In this document: positions 8,809 to 18,799 of the stretch, one piece after another | Numbering within the stretch: position 1 is the first letter of the stretch | Layout of the letters: the number at the start of each line of letters is the position of its first letter | Source of the DNA: Acetoanaerobium pronyense | GTDB taxonomy: Bacteria; Bacillota; Clostridia; Peptostreptococcales; Filifactoraceae | Assembly: GCF_017874355.1 (NCBI RefSeq) | Contig: NZ_JAGGLI010000009.1 | Coordinates: 1 to 64,000 of the forward strand | Reading direction: 5' to 3' | Length of the DNA: 64,000 nucleotides | Made by a program: the position numbers and the translations under genes | The notes under the pieces: model-generated | What the model was told of the DNA's origin: nothing | The model's database searches: none | The model's input: the letters and a program-made list of their open reading frames with translations, nothing else

Positions 8809-9510
8809 TTATTTATTCTTTACTAAAGGTTTTTTTTCTTCTATTGTAAAGAAAAAATTATGTCCTTCTATTAGAAACACAAACTCTTTATTTTCATATT
8901 CAAATATTGCTGATTCCAGTATTATTCCGCCACTTTCTGCAACTATATTTTCATCAAATAAAATCATTTGTATTTCTTCAAAGCTTTTTTCAAGGACTGT
9001 GGACATTAGAGTAATTACATTTTCTTTAAATCCTAGAGGAAAGTTTTTATTATCTTCATTATAGATTCCAATTACTGCAACTTTGTCTATCTGCTCGTTT
9101 TCCCCTCTGTATATACCAATTACACTGTTTGTAAGTTTTGTAGACTCTTGGACATATGTTATTTCATTAGAGTCATCTCCCACAATTTCTTTTATACCCT
9201 TATCATATAATATATTCTCATTAATTTTTGTTAAAGTATCTTCATATTTTTCTAAAAAGGATTCAGGACTTGTAAAAAGCATATCTTCTTCTAAAATTAT
9301 ATCCGCATATGCTCCCCTTCCTATTATATCCATATTTGCTATAAGGCCCAAGGATAAAAAAATAAAGGCCATAGAGGAAAGAATGAATACTCTACTTAGG
9401 CTTAAAGACTTTTTCTTTTTTGAACTGTTTTTTCTTTCATTATTTAAAACAACTGTTTTTCGATCTTTTCTATGTACTTTTTTCCTTTCAGTTCTATTTT
9501 CTAGTCTCAA
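8809..9510 (-). CDS. Membrane-anchored protein of unknown function upstream of murA
   Basis: 233 residues. The N-terminus is very basic (RKKVHRKDRK...SSKKKKSLS). One transmembrane helix follows at about residues 40-60 (VFILSSMAFIFLSLGLIANM), then an extracytoplasmic acidic domain of about 170 residues rich in I, E and N. I recognise no catalytic motif. The start is a TTG at 9510 with AAGGATAGGG upstream, so the first residues are uncertain. The position in front of murA recalls ywmB of Bacillus, but I cannot confirm homology. A role in envelope biogenesis is guessed from context only. Confidence 0.6.
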   Translation of the reverse strand: MRLENRTERKKVHRKDRKTVVLNNERKNSSKKKKSLSLSRVFILSSMAFIFLSLGLIANMDIIGRGAYADIILEEDMLFTSPESFLEKYEDTLTKINENILYDKGIKEIVGDDSNEITYVQESTKLTNSVIGIYRGENEQIDKVAVIGIYNEDNKNFPLGFKENVITLMSTVLEKSFEEIQMILFDENIVAESGGIILESAIFEYENKEFVFLIEGHNFFFTIEEKKPLVKNK

Positions 9511-9705
9511 TCCTTATTCACCCTATCCTTTTTAAAATTATATTAAATTTTCTTTACAATACTATTTTAAGTGTTTATTTTCAAAAAATCTATGATTTTT
9601 AAGAAAATTTAATATTATTGAGACTATAGTATTAGTATTTTTTTCAAATCCTCAAAAGAAAAATAATTCTTTGTAACACAAATGTAATATTTCAGTGATT
9701 TTCAA

Positions 9706-9735
9706 TTGATAGTATATATATTTTGAGGGTATAAA
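9706..9735 (+). promoter_or_regulatory. Promoter of the fasciclin-domain gene
   Basis: TTGATA (9706-9711), an 18-nt spacer and TATAAA (9730-9735), about 65 nt before the chosen start. Apart from this the 290 bp between the two divergent genes is AT-rich and shows nothing else. Confidence 0.5.
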
Positions 9736-9802
9736 TAAATTGAAATTCATATTACGTAGTAATGAAAACTTTATATTTAGCTATTTTGAGAGGAGAATGG
9801 AA

Positions 9803-10630
9803 GTGAAAAGAAAAACCAGCCTTATTATGGTGCTAATGCTTTTATCAATGATTATTCCAACTTATTCCTTTGCAGACCATCATGGACTTTTAATCGACGG
9901 AAGCCCTAGTGGAGGATTTGTAGAAATGCATGCAGGAAAAAATCTAATTCCTGTTGCCTATGTAGCTAGAGCTGCAAATGCAAATATAATGTGGAATAGC
10001 GCCGAAAGAAAAACTACAATCATGTATGAAGGTGACGAAATAGTTCTTACAATTGGACAGATGAATGCAATGGTAAATGGTATGTCAGTAGCTCTTGATC
10101 ATGCCCCAGTAATATTAAACGGACGTACTATGGTAAGCGAAATGTTTATTAAAGACATAATGGGATTTGAAATAACAATGGAAGGAATGTCCTTAAATGT
10201 AATAATCCCTAAAGCACTTCCTGATATAGTGGATACAGCGGTTGGAGCAGGAAGCTTCAATACTTTAGCTGCAGCTCTTGAGGCTGCTGATCTTATAGGC
10301 GCTCTTAAGGGTGAAGGACCTTTTACAGTATTCGCACCTACAGATGAAGCGTTTGCAAAGCTTCCAGAAGGGACTGTAGAAAATCTTCTAAAACCAGAAA
10401 ACAAAGATATGCTTGTTGATATACTGACTTACCACGTGGTAGCTGGTGAAGTTACATCTGCTGATGTAGTTAACTTAAGTAGCGCTACAATGCTAAATGG
10501 AGATGATGTTTCTATTAAGGTTGAAAACGGCGGTGTTATGGTTAATGATGCCAATGTAATCGCTGTTGATATTATGGCTTCTAACGGAGTAATCCATGTG
10601 ATAGATACAGTAATACTTCCTCCAAACTAA
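9803..10630 (+). CDS. Secreted fasciclin (FAS1) protein with copper amine oxidase-like N-terminal domain
   Basis: About 275 residues from GTG 9803, which has AGGAG 7 nt upstream. The in-frame ATG at 9797 is only 1 nt from that site. A signal peptide ([23 protein letters not shown]) is followed by a stalk-like copper-amine-oxidase N-terminal domain ([34 protein letters not shown]). The C-terminal ~135 residues are a FAS1 domain: [68 protein letters not shown]1 proteins are surface adhesion modules, and the stalk domain is frequent in clostridial wall proteins. It is a single gene ended by a strong terminator. Confidence 0.88.
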   Translation: MKRKTSLIMVLMLLSMIIPTYSFADHHGLLIDGSPSGGFVEMHAGKNLIPVAYVARAANANIMWNSAERKTTIMYEGDEIVLTIGQMNAMVNGMSVALDHAPVILNGRTMVSEMFIKDIMGFEITMEGMSLNVIIPKALPDIVDTAVGAGSFNTLAAALEAADLIGALKGEGPFTVFAPTDEAFAKLPEGTVENLLKPENKDMLVDILTYHVVAGEVTSADVVNLSSATMLNGDDVSIKVENGGVMVNDANVIAVDIMASNGVIHVIDTVILPPN

Positions 10631-10646
10631 ATTTTTATTATACTGA

Positions 10647-10693
10647 ATTCACAAAAAAGATGAAGCAAAATCGCTTCATCTTTTTTTGTGAAT
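10647..10693. terminator. Bidirectional terminator
   Basis: A near-perfect ~20-bp stem (ATTCACAAAAAAGATGAAGC with its complement) has A- and T-runs inside and around it. It lies between the fasciclin gene and the convergent YcdB-like gene and can serve both. Confidence 0.85.
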
Positions 10694-10735
10694 AAATCAA
10701 GATTAATGAAAATATTTCTTATTTCACACTTTAAT

Positions 10736-12469
10736 TTATCTCTCCTGAGGCATTATATCTACTGGAATCATTGGAAATATAATATATTTACCAGTCTTAG
10801 CATCAATATAATTAGAAGTCTCCTTCGCCTTATCAATCATTCTGTATCCAAGTCTGATTACAGGATGTCCTGCTTTTTCTGTTGCTGTATAATCCTGTAT
10901 ATACATTAGCTTCATGCCTTTTCCTGAAAGAAAGGCATCTTTTGCAGCTTCTTTAGTTATTAGATTCTCAGGTATATCAAATACTATGTTTTCTTCCCAG
11001 TAATTTGATAAGCCCAGAAGACTTCCATCTATAGCACTGATTCTGATATCTATCGCTTGCTCAAAAAACGGTATTTCTTCGTTTACTCTTTGAAAAACAA
11101 ATGAATATTCAATAGGGTTTACATTCTCATCTCCATAGCTATATATTTTCTGTGAAAGCTCTATATCCTTTGCGTATCCTGGATAATATCTTCCTATATA
11201 TTCAATTGCCTTATAATAAGCATCTACATAGTTTACAGTAGGTTTTAAAGAAGACATTTCATTTGCTTCAAATATTATTGATGAATCCATCTTAGCAAGA
11301 TAACGAATTTGTCCACTTTTTAAATCCATGCCTATATAGTACATAGTTCCCCCATCTTCTATATCACCATCTACAAACTCTATATATATCTCTTCATCAT
11401 TTTCGATTTCGCTAGGGATTCTTCCTTCAAGCTCAATATTATAGTTTTCAAATATTATTTCCTTGGCTATTTCTTTAGCTTGCTGAGCTGTGATAGGCCC
11501 TTTTGCTTCATATTCTTGTGTATTTCTAAAAATTTCATCTACTTTTCTCATATCTGGATTAAACTCAGATACCTTTATGTCTACAGACTGATTAAACATC
11601 TCTTTAGTTTTGGCATCTACCATATCTCCTTTGTAAAGCTCCATAACGTAGGCAAGACTTCCTCTGCCTTCGTCATTAGGAGTTCTTATATATCTCAGTT
11701 CTGGCATTATACTCTCTCTTAGTACATTTAGTGCCTCCTCCTCGCTTAAGGCTGGAATCTGAGAAGGAAACTCTAGATCATTAGACCATGCTTTATAAAA
11801 GTTTATTACCTTCCCATCCACAAGACTAACCCCTACAAAGATTTGATTTGCATCAAACTCGAGTCCATTTTCTACTCTTTGATAGTAGTAATCGGCATAG
11901 TTAAATGGAGCATACTCTGCAGAAAAATCTATATTTTTTAGTAAACTTAAATCCACATCGGCATATTTTGCTATAAATTCGTCAGCAATTTTTTTCCCTT
12001 GTCCATAGGTAAAGTTTTTCTTTCCTTCATAATCTCCAAAACCTATCGATCCTGAAACTATCTCTTTATTGTCCTCATAATAAGTAAGATATGATCCATC
12101 TGAGCTATTTAAATCCTTAGAAAGAAAGTTTACAGTCACCATATTTCTAAAACCAGGAAGTCTTAGTATTTCTGGCTCTACATAGTCAGCTGTATACATA
12201 ATGTCTACTATATAATCTTCTATACTTACGTCCTTTAAAAAGTATTCCTTGACTACTTCTTTTGCATATTCCATGGCCTCTATATCTTTTTGAGAAAGAG
12301 GTCTTTGCTCCATAGGGTAGGGGTATGCATCTGGATCAAGTACCGTAAGCTTGTTTATTTCGGCACCACTATCTACAGTTTCCTGTGATGGATTTGCAAA
12401 TGCTACTCCGGAAGGAAGAGCAAGAGCTGTCATTAAGGCAAAGGCGACTAAATTTTTATAAAATTTCAT
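10736..12469 (-). CDS. Secreted YcdB/YcdC-repeat (PepSY-like) protein
   Basis: About 577 residues from ATG 12469 (MKFYKNLVAFALM), chosen because GGAGG lies 8 nt upstream. An upstream ATG at 12475 touches the RBS. The signal peptide ends near VAFA. The mature part contains two YcdB/YcdC-type repeats with PepSY-like units, for example ITAQQAKEIAKEIIFENYNI, then AYYKAIEYIGRYYPGYAKDI and ITKEAAKDAFLSGKGMKLMY. Such proteins are thought to sit outside the membrane and inhibit or chaperone proteases. The exact role is unknown. No close operon partner is visible. Confidence 0.7.
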   Translation of the reverse strand: MKFYKNLVAFALMTALALPSGVAFANPSQETVDSGAEINKLTVLDPDAYPYPMEQRPLSQKDIEAMEYAKEVVKEYFLKDVSIEDYIVDIMYTADYVEPEILRLPGFRNMVTVNFLSKDLNSSDGSYLTYYEDNKEIVSGSIGFGDYEGKKNFTYGQGKKIADEFIAKYADVDLSLLKNIDFSAEYAPFNYADYYYQRVENGLEFDANQIFVGVSLVDGKVINFYKAWSNDLEFPSQIPALSEEEALNVLRESIMPELRYIRTPNDEGRGSLAYVMELYKGDMVDAKTKEMFNQSVDIKVSEFNPDMRKVDEIFRNTQEYEAKGPITAQQAKEIAKEIIFENYNIELEGRIPSEIENDEEIYIEFVDGDIEDGGTMYYIGMDLKSGQIRYLAKMDSSIIFEANEMSSLKPTVNYVDAYYKAIEYIGRYYPGYAKDIELSQKIYSYGDENVNPIEYSFVFQRVNEEIPFFEQAIDIRISAIDGSLLGLSNYWEENIVFDIPENLITKEAAKDAFLSGKGMKLMYIQDYTATEKAGHPVIRLGYRMIDKAKETSNYIDAKTGKYIIFPMIPVDIMPQER

Positions 12470-12646
12470 TTTCATTCCTCCAATATTCAATTTTATTATA
12501 TAAATTAAGATACTTTAGCTTAATCAAGACCTATTTTTTCTAAGATTATATATACGACTGTTTATATTGATTATATTCCCATATAAAAGGTTTTTAATTA
12601 CAAATAACTTACGGAAAGTTAACAAAAATGTATTATTGGAAATCAT

Positions 12647-12675
12647 TTGAAAATCCCTTGTATAGGGTATATTAA
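12647..12675 (+). promoter_or_regulatory. Promoter of the DUF4153 gene
   Basis: TTGAAA (12647-12652), a 17-nt spacer and TATTAA (12670-12675). The spacer contains the small palindrome CCCTTGTATAGGG, which could be an operator. The rest of the 308-bp divergent spacer shows only AT-rich sequence. Confidence 0.45.
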
Positions 12676-12777
12676 ACTATGTAATAATATATCAAATATA
12701 TTCATTTTTTAACCCTAAAATCTAAAAATCATAAATAGACTGGTATATTTGAAAATGAAAATATAGGAGGAATTTTT

Positions 12778-14622
12778 ATGGACACTTTTTTTAAATCTGT
12801 ATCTCAAATATTTGAAGGGGCTGCTAAAGCCTTTAAAACCTTCCCATCTGCCATTGTATCCGCCCTTCTTTTTACTATAGTGGCTCTTATAAGAATACAG
12901 ATGGATTGGCCTGAGCAAGAGGCCTATAACTTTTTATTCAATTGCCTTCATTTTTCACTGGCTCTTGGTAGTATATTTGGTCTTACCTCTACTTCGTGGA
13001 GCAAGGCTAGGTTTGAAGAAAGAAAAGCTAATTTATATGCAATTTTATCTACAGCACTTTTAGTCATCATTACCTTTTTATTACTTTATTTTTTAGGAGG
13101 GATAGACCCATCTTCTACAGGTTATAGAATAGAAAGACTTTCAGACATTTCTATATCAAGAGTAACTGTCTTTTCTTTTATAAGCTTTTTGCTTTTTATA
13201 GTTATTCTTGGAAAGAAATATCCTAAGCTAAACTTCTCAAGAGCTTTTTTCGTAACCCACAAGGCTTTCTTTATAGCATTGCTTTACGGTCTAGTGATTT
13301 TAGCTGGAGCATCTGGAGTTGCTGGAGCAATACAAGCTCTACTTTACAATAATATGAGCGAAAAAGTATATATGTATATAGCTAGTCTCTCTGGATTTAC
13401 TGCATTTGCAATATTTGTAGGGTATTTTCCTGATACTAAGGAGAGTTTTTATGATGAAAAAATAGATATGGCAAAAAAACAGCCCAAGTTTATTGAGGTA
13501 CTCCTTGAGTTTATAATGATTCCTATATTTCTTGCTCTTACTGTAGTCCTTGTGCTATGGGCTATACGAACCCTTGTTTTTTCTGCTGATATTGAATTTG
13601 TAAGACTCTACTCCATTTCTTCAAGCTACGTCCTATGGGGATTATGGCTCTGGATTCTTTTAAATGAAAGTAGTTCCAAACTAGGAAGCTTTTACAAAAA
13701 AGTATATCCATTTGCCGCTATGTTCATACTTGCTTTTAAAGGTTGGGCTTTGTTTCTTCAGCTTAGTGAGCAGAGCCTCAAAACCACAGAATACGCCTTT
13801 ATACTGATTTTGATTCTTTCCGCAATTTCAAGCGTACTTCTTATATTAAAAGAAGCAGAAGGATTAAACAAAATTGCAGTATTAGCCTGTGTCCTTTCCT
13901 TAGTTTCAATCCTTCCAATTGCAGGATATCATAGTCTTCCTGTTCGCTTTCAGGTAAATAGACTGGAAAGACTTCTTACTACGGAGAACATCCTTCAGGG
14001 AGATACTTTAGTTCCTTCTGATTTAGAGCCTGAGCGAAAAGTAAGGGAGAATATCACGGATGCTGTAAACTTCCTTTCTTATTCACAGAGTAGAGAATTA
14101 CCGATATGGTTTGATGAAGACCTTGGAAATTCAAGTACCTTTGAGGAGAAGCTTGGTTTTGAGCAGACATGGCCTGAAAGGGATTCATATAGTGGAAGAT
14201 ATATGGGACTCAATCTCTTTCTTCCTTCCGGTGCAATGGATATAAGAGACTATGATTTTATAGTAGGTTTTCAAGATAGAACTGGTAGTTCAAAGGTCTC
14301 TCTTGAAGGGGATAGGGGAATCTATGAAATCTCATGGACTACAGCTCCTAGAGGCATTCCAGTAATAGAGATATCTCTAAATAATCAAACCATATTAAAG
14401 GAAGATATGAATCCTTATATAGACGAAATCACGGAAAGATATCCACCTAGTGAAGCTTCTTCTCCTATTGCTACCTTGGATGATATGAGTTATAGATTTG
14501 AAACTGATGATATTGAAGTTCTTGTAATATTTAGCAGTGTAGATATAGGAATCTATAGCGGCTCAGAAGAGATAAACTACTGGCTAATCCTAGATAACAT
14601 TTATATAAGAGAAAAAAGATGA
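12778..14622 (+). CDS. DUF4153-family polytopic membrane protein
   Basis: 614 residues. About 11-12 hydrophobic helices occupy residues 20-400, and a soluble domain of about 210 residues follows (from LPVRFQVNRLERLLTTENIL). The pattern and the YNFLFNCLHFSLALGSIFGL start resemble DUF4153 (PF13687) proteins, which have no established biochemical function. The RBS AGGAGG lies 7 nt before ATG 12778. The C-terminal domain contains acidic and aromatic beta-rich sequence and should face the cell exterior or cytosol depending on helix count. The gene is monocistronic with a terminator directly after it. Confidence 0.7.
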   Translation: MDTFFKSVSQIFEGAAKAFKTFPSAIVSALLFTIVALIRIQMDWPEQEAYNFLFNCLHFSLALGSIFGLTSTSWSKARFEERKANLYAILSTALLVIITFLLLYFLGGIDPSSTGYRIERLSDISISRVTVFSFISFLLFIVILGKKYPKLNFSRAFFVTHKAFFIALLYGLVILAGASGVAGAIQALLYNNMSEKVYMYIASLSGFTAFAIFVGYFPDTKESFYDEKIDMAKKQPKFIEVLLEFIMIPIFLALTVVLVLWAIRTLVFSADIEFVRLYSISSSYVLWGLWLWILLNESSSKLGSFYKKVYPFAAMFILAFKGWALFLQLSEQSLKTTEYAFILILILSAISSVLLILKEAEGLNKIAVLACVLSLVSILPIAGYHSLPVRFQVNRLERLLTTENILQGDTLVPSDLEPERKVRENITDAVNFLSYSQSRELPIWFDEDLGNSSTFEEKLGFEQTWPERDSYSGRYMGLNLFLPSGAMDIRDYDFIVGFQDRTGSSKVSLEGDRGIYEISWTTAPRGIPVIEISLNNQTILKEDMNPYIDEITERYPPSEASSPIATLDDMSYRFETDDIEVLVIFSSVDIGIYSGSEEINYWLILDNIYIREKR

Positions 14623-14655
14623 GGTCAGATTAATTTTCTGACCCCATCTTTTTAT
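14617..14655. terminator. Terminator between DUF4153 gene and glucosaminidase gene
   Basis: AGATGAGGTCAG pairs with CTGACCCCATCT with one mismatch and is followed by TTTTT on the plus strand. It overlaps the DUF4153 stop codon. Confidence 0.8.
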
Positions 14656-14667
14656 ATAAGTTCTTTA

Positions 14668-15393
14668 TTAAATTCCAATAAGGTTGCCGATTCGCTTTTC
14701 TATCTTATTTGCCCAAAGAGGATCTGTGGCATATCTTTTTCCAATTGAGGCAATGCTATATCCGTTGAAATACTTTCCATCCTGACTCAAGTAGTTTTGA
14801 GATAAATATCTGGCAACATGGTCTATGCTTTCTCCCTTTGTTGTAAAATTGCGTGCACTTGCATATGGAGAACTATCATAGGCCTGAAAACCAAATAAAT
14901 TGTTTTTATCCCTTGCTATATTGCTTTTTCCAAAGTTTGATTCATGAATTGCAAGTCCAGTCAAAAAAAGTGCATTAATTCCGTATTTTTCCTCTGCTTC
15001 CTTAAAATCCTTGCCTAGTCCAGCCATAGGTGTGCCAGCAAGCTTAGAGTCTATATATGAAGCTGAAACATTGCTTCTTGCTCTTACATTAGACGAATCC
15101 AAAACTCCATTTATAGCAATTTTCCCTGTATTTGCATAGGGATTATTAGGTATAGAAGATGATCCAATACCATATTCATCAATAAGGTTTTTAGGCATTT
15201 GATTTAGTAACATATCTATAGTAGAGTCATCAATGCTCTGATTACTTGAAGTTGTATGATATGTATCTGGCATAGTTACATTTAGCTTTGTTTCAAGGAT
15301 TTCTTTAAATCTTTCTTGAGCCTCATAATAGCTTCTGCTTGGTCCAGAAAATCCAGTTCCTATTTTATTTCCAGCATTTATTTTAAAATCCAT
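14668..15393 (-). CDS. Glucosaminidase-domain (GH73-like) peptidoglycan hydrolase without signal peptide
   Basis: 241 residues. The C-terminal ~130 residues match the mannosyl-glycoprotein endo-beta-N-acetylglucosaminidase fold: AEEKYGINALFLTGLAIHES with the likely catalytic Glu in IHES, NFGKSNIARDKNNLFGFQAY, YFNGYSIASIGKRYATDPLW. The first ~110 residues are low-complexity (S, N, T rich) with no signal peptide or membrane helix. Export may therefore use another route, for example the flagellar secretion system as for FlgJ muramidases, or the protein may be released by lysis. The RBS AAAGGA precedes ATG 15393. It is convergent with the DUF4153 gene and has no operon partner. Confidence 0.8.
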   Translation of the reverse strand: MDFKINAGNKIGTGFSGPSRSYYEAQERFKEILETKLNVTMPDTYHTTSSNQSIDDSTIDMLLNQMPKNLIDEYGIGSSSIPNNPYANTGKIAINGVLDSSNVRARSNVSASYIDSKLAGTPMAGLGKDFKEAEEKYGINALFLTGLAIHESNFGKSNIARDKNNLFGFQAYDSSPYASARNFTTKGESIDHVARYLSQNYLSQDGKYFNGYSIASIGKRYATDPLWANKIEKRIGNLIGI

Positions 15394-15554
15394 AATATAT
15401 AATCCTTTCTATGAAGCATCTATAACTAAATCATGAAATTACACCTTTTATTATATCGTCAATCTAGACTTTTTATATAGGCTTTTAACACCATCTTTTC
15501 TTGAAATATACACTATAACACTATATAATGTAAACGGGTAATTAAAAAAATAAA

Positions 15555-15645
15555 GGTAGGTGAGGACTTGTGGATTCGTATCCATCGCCCGAACGATTGC
15601 AAAAAACACAAAAACTAAATATGGAAATCCCAAATGTTCTCACTG
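15555..15645 (+). promoter_or_regulatory. Candidate structured leader RNA upstream of mgtE
   Basis: GTGAGGAC (15560-15567) can pair with GTTCTCAC (15636-15643), enclosing a hairpin TGGAT/ATCCA (15571-15584) and CGCCCGAACG. The opening GGTGAGG, the GTGGAT and the CCCG resemble the start of the M-box magnesium riboswitch, but the diagnostic GCCAATGGGTCAACA part is missing. It lies about 150 nt before mgtE in an otherwise gene-free 398-bp spacer (15394-15791). It may be a degenerate or divergent M-box or a chance fold. Confidence 0.3.
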
Positions 15646-15791
15646 CTGTATTATTTTACTAATAGTATATAGATAGCTTATTATTCTACTGACTCTGTTT
15701 TTGAAATATATAATTTATTTATACATTCCTTAATGCTTTCTTAATATAATATGGTTTTGAAATATTTGGGTATCCAAAAGGAGGTCCAATT

Positions 15792-17123
15792 ATGGAAAAA
15801 ATCATCGAACTTATTAAGACTGAAAAGCCTTCTAAAGCTAGATCTGAGCTTTTAGAGATGAATGTTGTAGATATAGCTACTTTAATGGAGGATATCGAAG
15901 GAAAAGACCTTATACTTCTTTTTAGAATTCTTCCAAAGGATGTAGCTGCAGAGGTTTTTTCATATATCTCAAAGGAGCAAAGGCAATATATAGTAGAGTC
16001 CATAACTGACAGAGAAATTGCAGGAATCGTTGACGAACTTTTTATGGATGACACTGTGGATTTTATTGAAGAAATGCCAGCTAACGTTGTAAAAAAGATT
16101 CTTAAAAATACCGACGAAAATACTAGAAAGATAATAAATCATCTCCTTAGCTACCCTGAAGACTCTGCAGGAAGTATCATGACCATAGAGTTCGTGGATG
16201 TAAAAAAAGAGATGACAATAAAGGATGCAATAGAGCATATTAAAAAAACTGGAATAGATAAAGAAACTGTAGATACACTTTATGTAATAGATGCAAATAG
16301 AAAACTTGAGGGAGTAATTCCTATACGAAAAGTTCTCCTTTGTGAAGAGGGTACCCTTATAAAAGATATAATGGATACTAATTTTGTATTTATAAACACA
16401 CTAGATGATCAAGAAGAGGTTGCCGCTCAGTTCAAAAAGTATGATTATTTTTCAATGCCTGTAGTTGATAAAGAAAACAGACTGGTTGGTATTATAACCA
16501 TAGATGATATCCTCGATATTATAGAAGAAGAAAATGAAGAGGACTTCGCAAAGATGAATGCCCTTGAGCCTTCTGATGAGGAATATCTAAAGACAAGTGT
16601 ATTTTCTCTAGCAAAGCATAGAATAGTATGGCTCCTTGTTCTTATGCTTTCCGCTACTTTTACAAGTATAATAATCAGAAGATATGACGAGGTACTAAGC
16701 TCAATTGTAATCCTTGCAGCTTATATCCCTATGCTTATGGATACAGGAGGAAATTCTGGAGCTCAGGCTTCAACACTAATAATAAGAGGTCTTGCTCTTG
16801 GTGAAGTAGAGATGAAGGATTATATGAAAATAGTTTGGAAAGAGTTTAGGATAAGTATTGTAGTTGGTACTGCTCTTGCCGTTTTGAATTTTTTAAGACT
16901 GCTTTTTATAGAAAGGGTTGGAGTACCAGTAGCTCTTACAGTTTGTATCAGCCTTTTCTTCACTGTAATCCTTGCTAAGGTAATAGGTGGGACACTTCCT
17001 ATTATCGCTAAAAAGTTCAAGCTCGACCCTGCTATCATGGCTGCCCCACTTATCACTACAATAGTAGATACATTCGCCCTTATGGTTTATTTTTCCATGG
17101 CTACTTGGATAATAGGAATATAG
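15792..17123 (+). CDS. mgtE: Magnesium transporter MgtE
   Basis: 443 residues, standard MgtE length. The order is an N-terminal helical domain (to ~125), a CBS pair (~130-250: SAGSIMTIEFVDVKKEMT and DYFSMPVVDKENRLVGIIT), a plug helix and five transmembrane helices (~285-440). The pore motif PMLMDTGGNSGAQASTLIIR is intact. It imports Mg2+ (also Co2+) through the membrane, and the cytosolic domains close the channel when Mg2+ is high. The RBS AAAGGAGG precedes ATG 15792. The upstream spacer holds a possible regulatory RNA. A terminator follows, so it is a single-gene unit. Confidence 0.95.
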   Translation: MEKIIELIKTEKPSKARSELLEMNVVDIATLMEDIEGKDLILLFRILPKDVAAEVFSYISKEQRQYIVESITDREIAGIVDELFMDDTVDFIEEMPANVVKKILKNTDENTRKIINHLLSYPEDSAGSIMTIEFVDVKKEMTIKDAIEHIKKTGIDKETVDTLYVIDANRKLEGVIPIRKVLLCEEGTLIKDIMDTNFVFINTLDDQEEVAAQFKKYDYFSMPVVDKENRLVGIITIDDILDIIEEENEEDFAKMNALEPSDEEYLKTSVFSLAKHRIVWLLVLMLSATFTSIIIRRYDEVLSSIVILAAYIPMLMDTGGNSGAQASTLIIRGLALGEVEMKDYMKIVWKEFRISIVVGTALAVLNFLRLLFIERVGVPVALTVCISLFFTVILAKVIGGTLPIIAKKFKLDPAIMAAPLITTIVDTFALMVYFSMATWIIGI

Positions 17124-17128
17124 ATAAA

Positions 17129-17173
17129 AAAGACTTGATTTTGATAAAATTTCCATCAAAATCAAGTCTTTTT
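17129..17173. terminator. Terminator between mgtE and asnS
   Basis: AAGACTTGATTTTGAT pairs with ATCAAAATCAAGTCTT and is followed by TTT on the plus strand and flanked by A-runs, so it can act in both directions for these convergent genes. Confidence 0.85.
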
Positions 17174-17211
17174 ATTATTATATGATTAAGCTTTTTATAC
17201 TAAAAAACTTC

Positions 17212-18603
17212 CTAAAATTCTGCAGTTCCTACTGTTCTTGGGAATGCTATTACATCTCTAATATTGCTCATACCTGTAAGATACATTATCATTCTTTCAA
17301 AACCAAGCCCAAATCCAGCATGCTTTACTCCGCCGTATTTTCTAAGCTCTAGGTACCACCAGTACTCATCTAGGTTGAGATTCATTGCCTTCATTCTCTG
17401 CTCTATATTTTCAAGTCTTTCTTCTCTTTGACTTCCTCCTACTATTTCCCCTATTCCAGGAACAAGTAGGTCCATAGCTGCAACTGTCTTACCGTCATCA
17501 TTTAATCTCATATAGAAAGCCTTGATATCCTTTGGATAGTTAGTAACAAATACAGGCTTTTTAAATACCTGCTCTGTAAGGTATCTCTCATGCTCAGTTT
17601 GAAGGTCCATACCCCACTCTACGCTATATTCGAACTTGTGACCTGATTTTTGAAGTATATCTATAGCATCTGTATATGTAACTTTTTCGAAATCTGAAGT
17701 AGCTACATGATTTAGTCTTTCTATAAGACCCTTGTCTATGAAGCTGTTGAAAAACTCCATCTCCTCTGGCGCATTTTCCATAACATAGGATATGATATAT
17801 TTTACCATGTCTTCTGCAAGCTCCATATTATCCTGAAGGTCTGCAAATGCAATCTCAGGCTCTATCATCCAAAATTCAGCAGCATGCCTTGCAGTATTTG
17901 AGTTTTCTGCTCTAAATGTAGGTCCAAAAGTATATACATTTTTATGGGAAAGTGCAAATATTTCGGCTTCTAGCTGTCCACTAACTGTAAGGTTTGTCTC
18001 CTTTTCAAAGAAGTCCTGCTTTACATCTATCTTTCCATCTTCGGTTTTAGGAACATTATGAAGATCTAGGGTTGTAACTCTAAACATTTCTCCTGCACCT
18101 TCAGCATCGCTTCCTGTGATTATTGGAGTATGCACATATATGAACCCTCTGTCTTGATAGAACTTATGAATAGCATAAGCTGCAAGTGATCTCACTCTAA
18201 AAACTGCTGAAAATGCATTACTTCTCGGTCTAAGGTGAGCTATTGTTCTAAGGTACTCCATAGAGTGTCTTTTCTTTTGAAGTGGAAAATCAGAAAGGGA
18301 TTCAGCTTCTACAATTATTTCTTTTGCCTTGATTTCAAAAGGCTGCTTTGCTCCCTCTGTCTTTACAAGGTCTCCCTTCACAGTGATTGCTGTTGAAATT
18401 GCAAGCTTTGCAACCTCTTTAAAATTTGGAAGCTCCGTATCAAATACCACCTGTATATTTTTGAAAAAAGACCCGTCATTAACCTCTATAAAACCAAAGT
18501 TTTTTGAGTCTCTAAGCGTTCTTATCCAACCTTGGATAGTAACTTCTTGACCTAAATACATATCCGTTTCTCTATAAATCTTTTTAATATCTAAAGCCTT
18601 CAT
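17212..18603 (-). CDS. asnS: Asparaginyl-tRNA synthetase
   Basis: 463 residues, the usual length. An N-terminal OB-fold anticodon-binding domain ([20 protein letters not shown]) is followed by the class II catalytic core with [57 protein letters not shown] and motif 3 [15 protein letters not shown]. It charges tRNA-Asn in the cytoplasm. AsnS rather than AspS is supported by the [20 protein letters not shown] and [12 protein letters not shown] signatures. The RBS AAAAGGG precedes ATG 18603. I looked for a T-box in the roughly 195 bp upstream and see none. Confidence 0.96.
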   Translation of the reverse strand: MKALDIKKIYRETDMYLGQEVTIQGWIRTLRDSKNFGFIEVNDGSFFKNIQVVFDTELPNFKEVAKLAISTAITVKGDLVKTEGAKQPFEIKAKEIIVEAESLSDFPLQKKRHSMEYLRTIAHLRPRSNAFSAVFRVRSLAAYAIHKFYQDRGFIYVHTPIITGSDAEGAGEMFRVTTLDLHNVPKTEDGKIDVKQDFFEKETNLTVSGQLEAEIFALSHKNVYTFGPTFRAENSNTARHAAEFWMIEPEIAFADLQDNMELAEDMVKYIISYVMENAPEEMEFFNSFIDKGLIERLNHVATSDFEKVTYTDAIDILQKSGHKFEYSVEWGMDLQTEHERYLTEQVFKKPVFVTNYPKDIKAFYMRLNDDGKTVAAMDLLVPGIGEIVGGSQREERLENIEQRMKAMNLNLDEYWWYLELRKYGGVKHAGFGLGFERMIMYLTGMSNIRDVIAFPRTVGTAEF

Positions 18604-18799
18604 AATACCATCCCTTTTCTAATTAATATTTTCAAACAAAATCTTTAGAATAATATAAAAAAAGTATATCTGATAGGCAATGAGGTGTCAATCAAACAAA
18701 CACATTACCAACGCTCAATTTACTGTTTTTTTTACACCTCTCTAAAAATATAAATTTCTTTCATTTGATTTATTAATTAGAGCTTTATATTAACTCAAT

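Noticed and set aside
15451-15633. A 60-residue minus-strand frame upstream of the glucosaminidase gene.
   Set aside because: No RBS, hydrophobic low-complexity sequence, and it is antisense to the structured mgtE leader.
18604-18799. A T-box leader before asnS.
   Set aside because: No specifier stem, no T-box sequence and no terminator between 18604 and 18799.
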